Under the pieces are notes generated by a model, which was not told the DNA's origin, ran no database searches, and saw only the letters and a list, made by a program, of their open reading frames with translations. Source: Umezawaea endophytica (GTDB lineage Bacteria > Actinomycetota > Actinomycetes > Mycobacteriales > Pseudonocardiaceae). Taken from it: a DNA stretch of 64,000 nucleotides. A program made the translations under genes and the position numbers. Positions within the stretch are counted from its first letter, which is position 1. Every line of letters starts with the position of its first letter. This document shows positions 7,788 through 17,700 of the stretch, in pieces. The stretch lies in the NCBI RefSeq assembly GCF_025061645.1, contig NZ_JANYMP010000009.1:203319-267318 (forward strand), written 5' to 3'.

Positions 7788-8145
7788 GAGCGACCCACAG
7801 CCTGAGCAAGGCAGTGGAGCGACCCGCAGCACGAGCGAGTCGGTGGTGACCCAGCAACTCAACTAAGTCGGCTCGGTGACCCAAAGCTTGGGCGAGTCAG
7901 CTTGGCGACCCACAACCTGAGCGAGTCAGCTTGGTGACCCGAAACTTGGTCGAGTCGGCTTGGTGACTCGCAGCCCAACCGAGCTGGCGTAGTGACCCAC
8001 AGCCCACTCGAGTCGACTTGGTGACCCACAGTCCAACCGAGCCGACCGAGCCACCCGCAGCCCGACCGAGCCAGCGTGGTGACCCACAGCCCGACCGAGC
8101 CAGCGTGGTGACCCACAGCCCGACCGAGCCAGCGTGGTGACCCAC
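7788..8145. repeat. 29-bp tandem repeat array (GTGACCCACAGCCCGACC-type)
   Basis: About 12 contiguous units, nearly all exactly 29 bp, most beginning GTGACCC or GCGACCC. The last two full copies (8079-8107 and 8108-8136) are identical, while copies toward 7788 become progressively divergent. There are no spacers, so it is not a CRISPR array. The polarity from decayed to identical copies suggests recent expansion at the right end. Confidence 0.85.
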
Positions 8146-8175
8146 CACGAACTTGGGACAGGGGGTACGGAACGT

Positions 8176-8288
8176 GGCCGATTTTACTTGGGGATTTGAG
8201 CCTTAAACTCGTCGATCGGGTAGGTCTTCAGCCTGCCCTTTTGGCCCGATCCAAGGCTCAAATGAGGGGCCCCCAAGTCAAATCGGCC
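8176..8288. repeat. Long imperfect hairpin, possible MITE-like or structured element
   Basis: The left arm 8176-8204 pairs with the right arm 8253-8288, with a few bulges. The loop itself holds a nested pair (GATCGGG at 8214-8220 with CCCGATC at 8245-8251). It is the least G/C-rich part of this gap. No gene abuts it closely: the ligase stop is 120 nt downstream and convergent. Confidence 0.65.
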
Positions 8289-8289
8289 A

Positions 8290-8375
8290 CCCACGCTGGA
8301 AGCCGAAGCCGCCCTCCCAACCACGCTGGAACCGACAGCCACCCCCGACCCACCCACGCTGGAACCGCCAGCCAC
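8290..8375. repeat. Three short tandem copies around CCACGCTGGAA
   Basis: Three imperfect units of about 30 bp, each carrying CACGCTGGAA followed by a CC-rich tail, lie between the hairpin and the ligase stop codon. This is a minor minisatellite. Confidence 0.5.
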
Positions 8376-8409
8376 ATCCCCAGCCCCCAAAAACTCACCC
8401 CCAAAAAAC

Positions 8410-9486
8410 TCACCCCCCAAACAACATCCCCAACTCCGCAGGCGCCACAACCTCCAACTGCCCGTACGTACAAGACTCCGGCGTCCGATCCACCCGAAAC
8501 CGCACCAACCGACTCATGTGCCGAAACCTCCCCCCGGCCACGTGCTCATACCGAACCTCAGCCACCCACTCCGGCCTCAACGGCTCCCACGACAAATCCT
8601 TCCCCACACTCCACCGACTCTGCCCCCCAGGCATCCGCCCACTCGCCTCCCCCCAAGCCCGCCACGGATGCCCCTCCAAAGCCCCTTCCCGCAAAGGTTC
8701 CAACTCCCCGACCAACTCCACCCGCCGAGCCGCCGTAAAACTGCTGGCCACCCCAACGTGATGCAAAACCCCAGCCTCATCGAACAACCCGAGCAACAAC
8801 GACCCGACCCCCATCCCATCCTTGTGCCACCGAAACCCAGCCAGCACACAATCGGCGGTCCGCTCGTGCTTCACCTTCCACATGACCCGCTTGTCCTGCT
8901 CATAAGGCACATCGGGCTTAGCCATCACCCCGTCGAACCCGGCCCCTTCGAACCGCGTGAACCAATCCCGCGCCACAACCGGATCAGCCGTCACCGGCGT
9001 GAGGTGTACCCGAGCCCCACCCACCCCGCCCCCACCCACCCCGCCCCCACCCACCACATCCGCCAACAACGCCCGCCGCTCCGAGAACGGCAGCCCCGTC
9101 AAATCCCGATCCCCCAACGCGAGCAGGTCGAACGCCACGAAGCTCGCTGGCGTCTCCTCCGCCAGCTTCCGCACCCGTGAAGCGGCCGGGTGCAGCCGCA
9201 ACTGGAGCGTGTCGAAGTCCAACCCGGTACCGGTCACCAGGACGATCTCGCCGTCCACCACGCACCGCTCCGGCAGCACGGCCGACAGCACCTCCACCAA
9301 CTCCGGGAAGTACCGGGTGAGCGGCCGGTCGTTGCGCGACCCGAGTTCGAGTTCGGCGCCGTCGCGGAACACGACGCAGCGGAACCCGTCCCACTTCGGC
9401 TCGTACGACATCCCCGGCGCCTCGGGCACCTCGGGCACGGATCGCGCGAGCATCGGCTTCACCGGCGGCATCACGGGCAGGTCCAC
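8410..9486 (-). CDS. ligC: ATP-dependent DNA ligase (LigC-like)
   Basis: A 358-aa ATP-dependent ligase with adenylation and OB-fold domains but no polymerase or nuclease domain, as in mycobacterial LigC rather than LigD. The nucleotidyl lysine is K31 in the motif I sequence EPKWDGFRC. Further motifs are ELGSRNDRPLTRYFPEL, VVDGEIVL, SFVAFDLLALGDRDL, GVMAKPDVPYE and the motif V region VMWKVKHERTADCV. Family role: nick sealing in base-excision or backup repair. The start is a GTG at 9486, and M6 (nine bases from a second GTG) is an alternative. A Gly/Val-rich insert at residues 146-157, encoded by a CCCCCACCCACCCCG-type microsatellite (9028-9055), is unusual. Confidence 0.88.
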   Translation of the reverse strand: MDLPVMPPVKPMLARSVPEVPEAPGMSYEPKWDGFRCVVFRDGAELELGSRNDRPLTRYFPELVEVLSAVLPERCVVDGEIVLVTGTGLDFDTLQLRLHPAASRVRKLAEETPASFVAFDLLALGDRDLTGLPFSERRALLADVVGGGGVGGGGVGGARVHLTPVTADPVVARDWFTRFEGAGFDGVMAKPDVPYEQDKRVMWKVKHERTADCVLAGFRWHKDGMGVGSLLLGLFDEAGVLHHVGVASSFTAARRVELVGELEPLREGALEGHPWRAWGEASGRMPGGQSRWSVGKDLSWEPLRPEWVAEVRYEHVAGGRFRHMSRLVRFRVDRTPESCTYGQLEVVAPAELGMLFGG

Positions 9487-9681
9487 CCCCGGAGCCTAGG
9501 ACCGCCCCGACGAACGCACCGCCTGAAACCCGCGCCCTGAAACCTGCGCGCCGATCGGGACACCTCCCCCGGCCGTTACCCGGTAGGGGGAACCGTGACC
9601 CGTTCGTAGCGCACGGTAACGACCTGCGCGCCCCGCCGATGGTCAGGCATACGAACGTCCGCTGAGCGTCTGGAGTGCACG

Positions 9682-10635
9682 GTGATCGAGAATTCGGCGG
9701 CGGGACTGGTGAAGTTGGACGCCGAGGTGTCCGTCACGGTCACCCGCGAAGAACACCACCAGCTCGCGCTGGCCCGCTACACCGTGACCGACGGTCAGCA
9801 GCGCCACGTCGCCGTCGAACTGGCGTGGTGCACCATCGGCGCGGGCAAGTACCGCGGCGAACGCGGCGTCGAGGTCCGGCTCGACGGGCAGCGGGTGGGG
9901 GAGCTGACCTTCCTGATGTCCCGGCGCTACGCCCCGCTCGTCACGCAGGTGATCGCCCGCGGCGGCCGTCCCGGCTGCTCGGCCACGGTCCAGCGCGGCG
10001 CCAGGGGCCTGGAGGTCGTGCTCAGCCTGCCCCGCCACGGCGACGGCGTCCTCCCGCTGCCCGCACCCACCGAGACCGGCCCCGAGACCGGCTTCACGCC
10101 CCCGGTGGTCCCGCTGCCCGCACGCCCCGCGAACCCGTTCACGAAGCACCGTCCGGCGTGGATCGTCGCCGCGGCCGTCGTCGGCCTGATGGTGATCATC
10201 GGCCTGGCCAACGGCGGCGGCAAGCAGCCGTCGACCACGAACACCGCCGCCGAGGTCTCCGCGAGCGCGACGACGACCAAGGCCGCACCGACCACCACCA
10301 CGACGACCGCTCAGCCGACGACGACCACCACGACCACCACGACGACGACCACGCAGCCGACGACCACCACCACGACGGTGGAAAAGCCCGTCGTCGCGCC
10401 CCCGGCCCCGCCCGTCGTGCCGCAGCCCGTGCCGAAGCCCGCCCCCGCACCCGCACCGGAACCCGTGTCGGACTGCGACAAGAACTACTCCGGCTGCGTC
10501 CCGATCGCCAGCGACGTCGACTGCGCGGGCGGCAGCGGCAACGGTCCCGCGTACGTCAGCGGCCCGGTCAGGGTGATCGGCTCCGACATCTACAAGCTCG
10601 ACAACGACGGCGACGGCATCGGCTGCGAGTCGTAG
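9682..10635 (+). CDS. Membrane protein with Thr-rich linker and C-terminal Excalibur calcium-binding domain
   Basis: A 317-aa protein with a GTG start and GGAG 6 nt upstream. Residues 1-150 are a cytosolic region resembling an actinomycete 'hypothetical' domain. One membrane helix follows (about 158-175, PAWIVAAAVVGLMVIIGLA), then a linker of nearly uninterrupted threonines (about 195-232), a Pro/Ala/Val segment (235-262) and a C-terminal Excalibur domain. That domain contains the DNDGDGIGCE signature (308-316) and paired cysteines. Excalibur domains bind Ca2+ like a minimal EF-hand and are usually extracellular. Inference: a cell-surface sensor or envelope protein whose Thr/Pro linker spans the wall and may be O-mannosylated. 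A strong terminator follows. Confidence 0.8.
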   Translation: MIENSAAGLVKLDAEVSVTVTREEHHQLALARYTVTDGQQRHVAVELAWCTIGAGKYRGERGVEVRLDGQRVGELTFLMSRRYAPLVTQVIARGGRPGCSATVQRGARGLEVVLSLPRHGDGVLPLPAPTETGPETGFTPPVVPLPARPANPFTKHRPAWIVAAAVVGLMVIIGLANGGGKQPSTTNTAAEVSASATTTKAAPTTTTTTAQPTTTTTTTTTTTTQPTTTTTTVEKPVVAPPAPPVVPQPVPKPAPAPAPEPVSDCDKNYSGCVPIASDVDCAGGSGNGPAYVSGPVRVIGSDIYKLDNDGDGIGCES

Positions 10636-10646
10636 TACCCCCGAAC

Positions 10647-10689
10647 GCCGAACACCGCGGGACCCGAATCGGGTCCCGCGGTGTTCGGC
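10647..10689. terminator. Perfect 20-bp stem bidirectional terminator
   Basis: 10647-10666 pairs perfectly with 10670-10689 around the 3-nt loop AAT. It lies between the convergent Excalibur gene (stop 10635) and the beta-helix gene (stop 10704), so it can serve both. Confidence 0.85.
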
Positions 10690-10703
10690 TGCCAACAACA
10701 GGA

Positions 10704-13352
10704 CTACGGGTAGCTGACCACGTAGCTGATCTGGTTCGCGAGGTTGGCCGTGGCACCAACGTTGTTGATGACGTTGGTGATCGTGCCGACGCCGCCCAGC
10801 GAGACCGTCACCAGGTCGCGGAACTGGACACCCGGCTTGTTGGGCACCTCGAACCCGCGACTGGCCACGACGGCCGGGTTCGCCTGGAAGAACGCGTAGC
10901 TGCCCACGCCCCACGCCTGGTGGGTGTTCACCGAGTCGGCCACCTTGTACGCCGCCCAGCCCTGGTTGCCGTTCCCGCTGCTCCAGGACGCGTTGTTCGG
11001 CGGGTCGTACGGCAGTTCGTTCTGGTAGAAGTACGTCTTGCCGCCGTTGCCGTTCCAGATGGTCTGGTACTCCTGGTAGTGCTCGACGAACAGGCCGTAC
11101 ATCGTCACGTCGTTGCCGTTGACGACGAGCCCGTTGGCCGCGGTGTTCTGCGTCCAGCCGACGTGGTCGCCGTGGTCGGCGCGCCACAGCCACATGTGGT
11201 CGCCGATGACGTTGTTGCTGTTGACCCGCAGGCTGACCGAGGCCCGTCCGAGCGTGCCCGTGCCGCCGATGCGGATGAACACGTCGTGCAGCGAGGTCGG
11301 GTTCGCGGCGTGGTTGGCCGACGACCCGGCCTGGCCGACCTCGACGAGGACCGGCGAGTTGACCGGACCGGCGTCGACCAGCAGACCGGCGAGCTTGACA
11401 CCGTCCACATCGGACACCGAGATGGCCGCGGTGCCGTTGTCGGGCAGCAGGGTCGCCAGGCCGAGGCCGAGCACGACGGTGTTCGGGCGGGTGACCCTGA
11501 TGGACTCGCTGAGGTGGTGGATGCCGGGGGTGAACAGCAGGTTCCGGCCCGCCGCCAGCGCCGCGTTGATGGTCGCCGTCGACGAACCCGGCTTCACCAC
11601 GTAGAACTGGCTCAACGAGATCGACTCGCCGGCGGGCGCGCCGTTGCCCCACGTGGTGCCGCGGGAGTTGGTCCGCAGCGCCGGGACGAAGACGTTGTAG
11701 TCGCCCGCGCCGTTGATGTAGAGGAACGGCTTCTCGCGGACCTGCGGGGTCTGGTCGATCGTGGTGTGCGACGGGTTCGGGAAGTGCTGCGGCGGAGCGC
11801 CGTTCGTCCCCTGGAACACCATGTTCCACACCGAGCCCGACCAGCCGCCGTTGAGGTCGCTGTTGCGGGTGTAGAACTGCTGCTGCGAGCCGGACTCGAT
11901 GACGCCGTCGATGCGCGAGTCGGCGATGAAGCCGCCGGACGCCCAGCCGTCGCCGCCGTTCCAGAGTTGCGCCTGGCCGCGGAGGTGCATGCGGCGGTAC
12001 GGCGCGGCCTGCGACACGGCCCAGCGCTCGATCTGCCCGGCGGGCAGCGTCACCGAGAGGTTCTCGGCGGAGCGCCAGAAGTTCTGCGTCGCGTTGCCCT
12101 TGTTGTTCGGGTTGTCGCCCTGCTGGAGCCAGTCCGCCTCGACGCGCACGTGGCCGTTGAGGTTGACGTCGTCCGGCGAGAGGCCCAGACCGGCGACCTG
12201 GGTGTAGAAGCCCAGGTTCACGTCGGCGTTGTAGCTGCCCGGCTTGAACAGCAGCGCGAAGCGCTCGGGGCCGAACTGGTTGGTGTGCTGCTGGTTCGCG
12301 ACCGCCGTCAGCTTCGCCTGGATCTCACCGGCGGGGGTGCTGGGGCTGAAGACCGACACGTTCGGACCGAGGTCCGGGTTGCGCGGGTCGGTCACGGGCA
12401 CGTCCACGGTGCCACCGACGGTGTTCACCGAGAACTCCCAGAGGGAATAGCCGAAGTTGGTTCCGCGCACCGTACCCAACACGCGCACGTAACGGCCAGT
12501 CCCGCTGACGTCGAATCCCTGGTTGCCGCCAGTTCCGGTCGTCGTCGTGTAGACCGTCGTCCACGCGGACGCGTTCTCCGAGACCTGGACCTGGAACGAC
12601 CTGCCGTAGGCGGCCTCCCAGCTCAGTCCGACCTTGCACACCTGTTGAGACGAGCCGAGGTCGACCTGGAGCCACTGCAGGTCGCTCGCGGCGCTGGACC
12701 AGCGGGTGCCCGCGTTGCCGTCGACGGCGGCCGAGGCGGGTGTGCCCGCGTTCTCGGTCGAGGACGCCGTGGCGGTCTTGTTCTGCGCGACGTTCGCCGT
12801 GCCGCAGTTCGGCGGCGGGGGAGTGCCGCCCTGCGTGCCGAGGACCTGGAACTCCCACAGCGAGTAGCCGTAGGCGGTGGCACGGGCGGTGCCGAGCACC
12901 CGGACGTAACGGCCTGTGCCAGTCACGTCCAGGGTCTGCGCACCGCCCGTGCCGGTGGTCGTCGTGTAGATCGACGTCCAGGTCGAGGCGTTCTCGGAGG
13001 TCTGGATCTGGAACGACCGCGCGTAGGCGGCTTCCCAGTTGAGGACGACCTGGTTCACCGTGGCGGTGGAGCCGAGGTCGACCTGGAGCCACTGCGGGTC
13101 GCTGGCCGCGCTGGACCAGCGGGTGCCCGCGTTGCCGTCGACCGCGGCCGTGGCGGGCGTGCCCGCGTTCTCGGTCGAGGACGCGGTGACCGGCTTGCCC
13201 TGCGACAGCAGGACGGGCGCGGCGTTCGCGGGTGGGGCGGAGTCGGTGGAGGAGAGGGCGCCGAGCAGGGTCGCCGTGGCGACCACGAGCACGGACAGCC
13301 TGCGCAGGGAGCGGCGGCGGGTGGACGGTGATGACGCGTCAGCGAGTCTCAT
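10704..13352 (-). CDS. Secreted beta-helix protein with two F5/8 type C (discoidin) domains
   Basis: An 882-aa exported protein. The ATG at 13352 has AGGA 5 nt upstream. A basic N-terminus (STRRRSLRRLSVLVV) and hydrophobic core end near ANAAP (about residue 45), giving a Sec- or Tat-like signal peptide. Two tandem discoidin/CBM32-like domains follow (about 47-165 and 178-300); both carry the TASSTENAGTP and TRWSSAASD blocks. The remainder (about 330-882) is Asn/Gly-rich with repeated short strands, typical of a right-handed parallel beta-helix of polysaccharide lyases and hydrolases. Database homologues are often labelled 'adenylyl cyclase' or 'coagulation factor 5/8 type', which I would not trust. 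Likely role: binding and cleavage of an extracellular polysaccharide. The exact CAZy family is unresolved. Confidence 0.8.
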   Translation of the reverse strand: MRLADASSPSTRRRSLRRLSVLVVATATLLGALSSTDSAPPANAAPVLLSQGKPVTASSTENAGTPATAAVDGNAGTRWSSAASDPQWLQVDLGSTATVNQVVLNWEAAYARSFQIQTSENASTWTSIYTTTTGTGGAQTLDVTGTGRYVRVLGTARATAYGYSLWEFQVLGTQGGTPPPPNCGTANVAQNKTATASSTENAGTPASAAVDGNAGTRWSSAASDLQWLQVDLGSSQQVCKVGLSWEAAYGRSFQVQVSENASAWTTVYTTTTGTGGNQGFDVSGTGRYVRVLGTVRGTNFGYSLWEFSVNTVGGTVDVPVTDPRNPDLGPNVSVFSPSTPAGEIQAKLTAVANQQHTNQFGPERFALLFKPGSYNADVNLGFYTQVAGLGLSPDDVNLNGHVRVEADWLQQGDNPNNKGNATQNFWRSAENLSVTLPAGQIERWAVSQAAPYRRMHLRGQAQLWNGGDGWASGGFIADSRIDGVIESGSQQQFYTRNSDLNGGWSGSVWNMVFQGTNGAPPQHFPNPSHTTIDQTPQVREKPFLYINGAGDYNVFVPALRTNSRGTTWGNGAPAGESISLSQFYVVKPGSSTATINAALAAGRNLLFTPGIHHLSESIRVTRPNTVVLGLGLATLLPDNGTAAISVSDVDGVKLAGLLVDAGPVNSPVLVEVGQAGSSANHAANPTSLHDVFIRIGGTGTLGRASVSLRVNSNNVIGDHMWLWRADHGDHVGWTQNTAANGLVVNGNDVTMYGLFVEHYQEYQTIWNGNGGKTYFYQNELPYDPPNNASWSSGNGNQGWAAYKVADSVNTHQAWGVGSYAFFQANPAVVASRGFEVPNKPGVQFRDLVTVSLGGVGTITNVINNVGATANLANQISYVVSYP

Positions 13353-13459
13353 GTTCCTGCCTGTCGGAATGAGGAGACGGCCAGAAGCCCAGTGAGGGCA
13401 GGGTTTTGGGCGCGGTGCTTCCGGCCTGCGTGGTCCTCCACGGTCGGCCGGGCGTATCT

Positions 13460-13475
13460 GAGAGAGCGCTCTCTC
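13460..13475. promoter_or_regulatory. Perfect 16-bp palindrome, LacI-family operator-like
   Basis: GAGAGAGCGCTCTCTC, about 110 nt upstream of the beta-helix gene. A centre of GAGCGCTC is typical of actinomycete LacI-family sugar regulators (CebR/BxlR-like sites). The regulator is not in this window. Confidence 0.65.
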
Positions 13476-13483
13476 GTGGTGGT

Positions 13484-13507
13484 GGAACCGGTCCCGGAAC
13501 CGGTTCC
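13484..13507. promoter_or_regulatory. 12-bp direct repeat GGAACCGGTYCC, second operator-like element
   Basis: Two adjacent 12-mers: GGAACCGGTCCC (13484-13495) and GGAACCGGTTCC (13496-13507). The second is a perfect palindrome. They lie just upstream of the LacI-like palindrome in the promoter of the beta-helix gene. Confidence 0.55.
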
Positions 13508-13782
13508 AGGGGTGTTGTGGTGGAGTTAACATCGCCGAAATAACGGCCGTCAAGGTTCTCTCCCGAGTTTCCCGGACCGGTACTCGCGCTAGGCCTTCAG
13601 GCGCAGTGGAAACGTGGTGAACGGCCTAGTCGATGCGTGCTCGGCGATCTTGTGTTGCCCGATCGTGACGCCGTTTTCCGTTATTCGACGGCGTGGTTCC
13701 AGTCGTTGGTGGAGCGCGCGTCGCGCCTCGACCGGTACCGGTTCCGATTAGCATCGTCCGTGGTCCAGGGAGAGGTGTCGTG

Positions 13783-14478
13783 GTGCGGTCCACCGTCGTC
13801 GAGCGCTTGGTCCGCTCGCCATGGCCACGGCCGGTGCTGCTGGTCGTCCTCCTGGTGGCGGCGGTCGCGCTGGCGCTGACGAACGGCCTCGACGCCGTCG
13901 ACGCGGCCAAGGCCTGGGTCGCGGACCTCGGCGTGCTGGGGCCGGTGGCGTTCGTCGTCCTCTGCGCCGTGGCGACCATGGGCTTCCTGCCCGTCTCCGT
14001 CCTGTGCGCCGTGTCGGGCCTGCTGTTCGGTCCGGTGCTCGGCGTCCCCGTCGTGTGGACCGGCGCGGTGCTCGGCGCGGCGGGGTCCTTCCTCGTCGGC
14101 CGCGGCCTGTCCAAGGACGCGGTCGAACGGTTGGCGGGCAAGCGGATGGCGAGTGTCAACGCCCTGCTCGACCGGTACGGCGCGGCGACCGTGTTCGTGC
14201 TCCGCCTGCTGCCGCTGGGGCCGTTCGCACTGCTCAACTACGTGCTGGCGGTGACGAGCCTGCCGCTGCGGGCGTTCCTGCTCGGGACCGGCGCGGGCAT
14301 CGTGCCCGGAGTCGTCGTCTACACCGCGCTCGGCGGCACGGCGGAGGACCCGTCGTCGCCGGTGTTCCTGCTCTCGGTCGGCGCGCTGGTGGCCATGACC
14401 GTCGTGGGCGCCGTGGTGGCCCGCCGTGTGGCGAAGCGGACCCCCGTGGTCGAACCGGCGCCGCAAGAGATCGCGTGA
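13783..14478 (+). CDS. VTT/TVP38-TMEM64 (DedA-related) family membrane protein
   Basis: A 231-aa integral membrane protein. GTG 13783 is chosen because GGAGAGG lies 7 nt upstream (GTG 13780 is an alternative); the longer frame from 13693 is unsupported. The first helix is about residues 15-31. The VTT domain includes VLCAVSGLLFGPVLGVPVVW, GAAGSFLVGRGLSKDAVERL and the conserved FVLRLLPLGPFALLNYVLAV segment. About six hydrophobic segments are visible. Family role: membrane homeostasis or lipid scrambling-like functions; bacterial members are poorly characterised. It is divergent from the beta-helix gene and a single-gene unit. Confidence 0.85.
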   Translation: MRSTVVERLVRSPWPRPVLLVVLLVAAVALALTNGLDAVDAAKAWVADLGVLGPVAFVVLCAVATMGFLPVSVLCAVSGLLFGPVLGVPVVWTGAVLGAAGSFLVGRGLSKDAVERLAGKRMASVNALLDRYGAATVFVLRLLPLGPFALLNYVLAVTSLPLRAFLLGTGAGIVPGVVVYTALGGTAEDPSSPVFLLSVGALVAMTVVGAVVARRVAKRTPVVEPAPQEIA

Positions 14479-14787
14479 CGCCTTAACCGGCAATCCGCGG
14501 GCGGCTGTCCGCCGTTCGGTCGTCCCGCCTGGACCGAACGGTCCTCGGCGTGCGCGAGGGGTGACCCGGCGGTCGCGCAACCGTTGACGTAGCTGTAGCG
14601 CGTCTGTAACTCTTGCTCAACTCGACGCAAAAAAGTTGCATGATCTTGGAAATTACTAGCAGAGCTTCGTAATTCCGCCTGGACGCCGTTTCATCCCCCG
14701 ACGACCGGTCATTCCCCCTGCCCCTGACCGGCAGCCCTCCCACCGGCATGTCCAGAGGTGTCTCCCTCCCCTGTAGAGAGGACAGCG

Positions 14788-17700
14788 ATGAGAACCAAAA
14801 GCCTGATCACGCGGCTCACCGCCGCGTTGCTCGCGAGTTGCCTCGTGGCACTCGCCGGGCCGGGCCTCCCGGCACACGCGGCGCCCGCCCAGGAGAACGC
14901 CCTGGGCGCCCGGCTCGCCGCGGCAGCCGTCTCCATCTCCGCCAGCAGCGCGCACGGCGAATACCCGGCGTCCAACGTGAACGACGGCAACCAGGCCACC
15001 TACTGGGAGAGCGGCGGCTCGTTCCCGCAGTGGATCCAGGCCGACCTCGGGGCGTCGGTCGCCACGAACAAGGTGGTGCTGAAGCTGCCGACGGGCTGGG
15101 AGGCCAGGACGCAGACGCTGGCTGTGCAGGGCAGCACGAACGGCAGCGCGTTCTCCGACCTCGCCCCCTCCAAGGGTTACGTGTTCTCCCCGTCGAGCGG
15201 GAACTCGGTCACCATCGACGTCGCCGCCACCACGATCCGGTACGTGCGCCTGACGATCACGGCGAACACCGGCTGGCAGGCCGGGCAGCTCTCCGAGTTC
15301 GAGGTCTACGGGCCGACGAGCGGTGACACCCAGGCGCCCACCGCGCCGTCCAACCTCTCGTTCACCGAGCCGGGCACCGGCCAGATCCGGTTGGCGTGGA
15401 GCGGTTCCACCGACAACGTCGGCGTGACGGGCTACGACGTCTACGCCAACAACTCGTTGCGCACCAGCGTCGCGGGCAACGTCCTCACCTACACCGACAC
15501 GCAGCCGGGCACCGCGACGGTGGCCTACTACGTGCGGGCCAAGGACGCCGCGGGCAACCAGTCGGCCAACAGCAACACCGTGACCCGCAACGGGACCGGC
15601 GGTCCCGGCGGCACGAACCTGGCCGTGGGCAAGCCGATCACCGCGTCGTCGTCGGTGTTCTCGTTCGTCGCGACCAACGCGAACGACAACAGCACCTCCA
15701 CCTACTGGGAAGGCGCGGGCGGCGCGTACCCGAACACCCTCGCGGTGAGCCTCGGCGCGAACGCCGCGGTCGACTCGGTCGTGCTGAAGCTCAACCCCGA
15801 CAGCGCGTGGGGCACCCGCACGCAGAACATCCAGGTGCTGGGCCGGGAGCAGAGCGCGTCGGGCTTCGGCAACGTGGTGTCGGCGGCGAACTACGTGTTC
15901 AACCCCGCGTCGAGCAACATCGTGACGATCCCGGTCGGCGGCGCGGCCCTGGCGGACGTCCAGCTCCGGATCACCTCCAACACCGGCGCCCCGGCGGGCC
16001 AGATCGCCGAGTTCCAGGTCATCGGCGTCCCCGCGCCGAACCCGGACCTCACGATCACCGGCGCCTCCTGGTCGCCCAACGCCCCCGTCGAGAACGACGC
16101 CGTCACGCTGTCGGCGGTGGTCCGCAACGCGGGCGCGGTCGCCTCCGGCACGACGAACGTCAACTTCTACCTCGGCTCGACGAAGGCGGGCACCGCCAAC
16201 GTGGGCGCGCTGGTCGCGGGCGCCTCGGCGACCGTGTCGGTCAACGTCGGACCGCGCGACGCGGGCAGCTACGCGGTGACCGCCAAGGTCGACGAGGGCA
16301 ACGCCGTCATCGAGTCCAACGAGACCAACAACAGCTTCGCGGGCTCCAGCCCGCTCGTCGTGACCCCGGTCGCCAGCTCGGACCTGGTCGCCGTCGTCGG
16401 TTGGACGCCGGGCAACCCGTCCGCGGGCAACGCGGTCGCGTTCTCCGTGGCGATCAAGAACCAGGGCACGGTCGCCTCGGCGGGCGGCGCGCACGGCATC
16501 AGCCTCCAGGTGGTCAACTCCACCACCGGTTCGGTCGTGCAGACGCTGACCGGTTCCTCCAGCGGCGCCATCGCCGCGGGGGCGACCACGGCCCCGGTGA
16601 ACCTGGGCTCGTGGACGGCCGTCAACGGCAAGTACACCGTCAAGGTCGTGCTGGCCAACGACGCCAACGAGCTGCCGGTCAAGCAGCCCAACAACACCAG
16701 CGAACAACCGTTCTTCGTCGGCCGCGGCGCGAACATGCCGTACGACATGCTGGAGGCGGAGGACGCGGCCGTCGGCGGCGGCGCCACCGTGGTCGGCCCG
16801 AACCGCAAGATCGGCGACCTCGCGGGCGAGGCGTCCGGCCGCAAGGCCGTCACGCTGAACTCCACGGGCAGCTTCGTCGAGTTCACCACCAAGGCGAGCA
16901 CCAACACGCTCGTCACCCGCTTCTCCATCCCCGACGCGGCCGGTGGCGGCGGCATCAACGCCACGATCAACGTGTACGTCAACGGCACCTTCCACAAGGC
17001 GCTGCCCCTGACGTCCAAGTACGCGTGGCTCTACGGTCCCGAGGCCGGTCCGGGCAACTCGCCCGGCGGCGAGGCGCGGCACATCTACGACGAGGCCAGC
17101 GTCATGCTGAACTCCTCGTTCCCCGCCGGGACGAAGATCAAGCTCCAGAAGGACGCGGCCAACACCACCAACTACGCGATCGACTTCGTCAACACCGAAC
17201 AGGTGTCCGCACTCCCGAACCCGGACCCGGCCAAGTACGCCGTACCGACCGGCTTCGGCCACCAGGACGTGCAGAACGCCCTGGACCGCGTCCGGATGGA
17301 CACGACCGGCACCCTGGTCGGCGTGTACCTGCCCGCCGGTGACTACCAGACCGCGAGCAAGTTCCAGGTCTACGGGAAAGCCGTGAAGGTCGTCGGCGCG
17401 GGCCCCTGGTACACCAGGTTCCTCGCACCGTCCACTCAGGACAACACCGACGTCGGCTTCCGCGCGGAGGGCACGGCGAACGGCTCGACGTTCGCGAACT
17501 TCACCTACCTCGGCAACTACACGTCGCGGATCGACGGGCCGGGCAAGGTGTTCGACTTCGCGAACGTGGCCAACATGGTGATCGACAACATCTGGGTCGA
17601 ACACATGATCTGCCTCTACTGGGGCGCCAACACGGACTTCGTGACCATCAAGAACTCGCGAATCCGCAACCTGTTCGCCGACGGCATCAACATGACCAAC

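Noticed and set aside
7788-8145. Array of 29-bp repeats as a CRISPR
   Set aside because: Repeats are directly contiguous with no unique spacers and decay gradually; no cas gene is present.
10704-13352. Adenylyl cyclase annotation for the discoidin/beta-helix protein
   Set aside because: No cyclase motif is visible; the signal peptide, discoidin domains and beta-helix pattern point to an extracellular polysaccharide-active protein.
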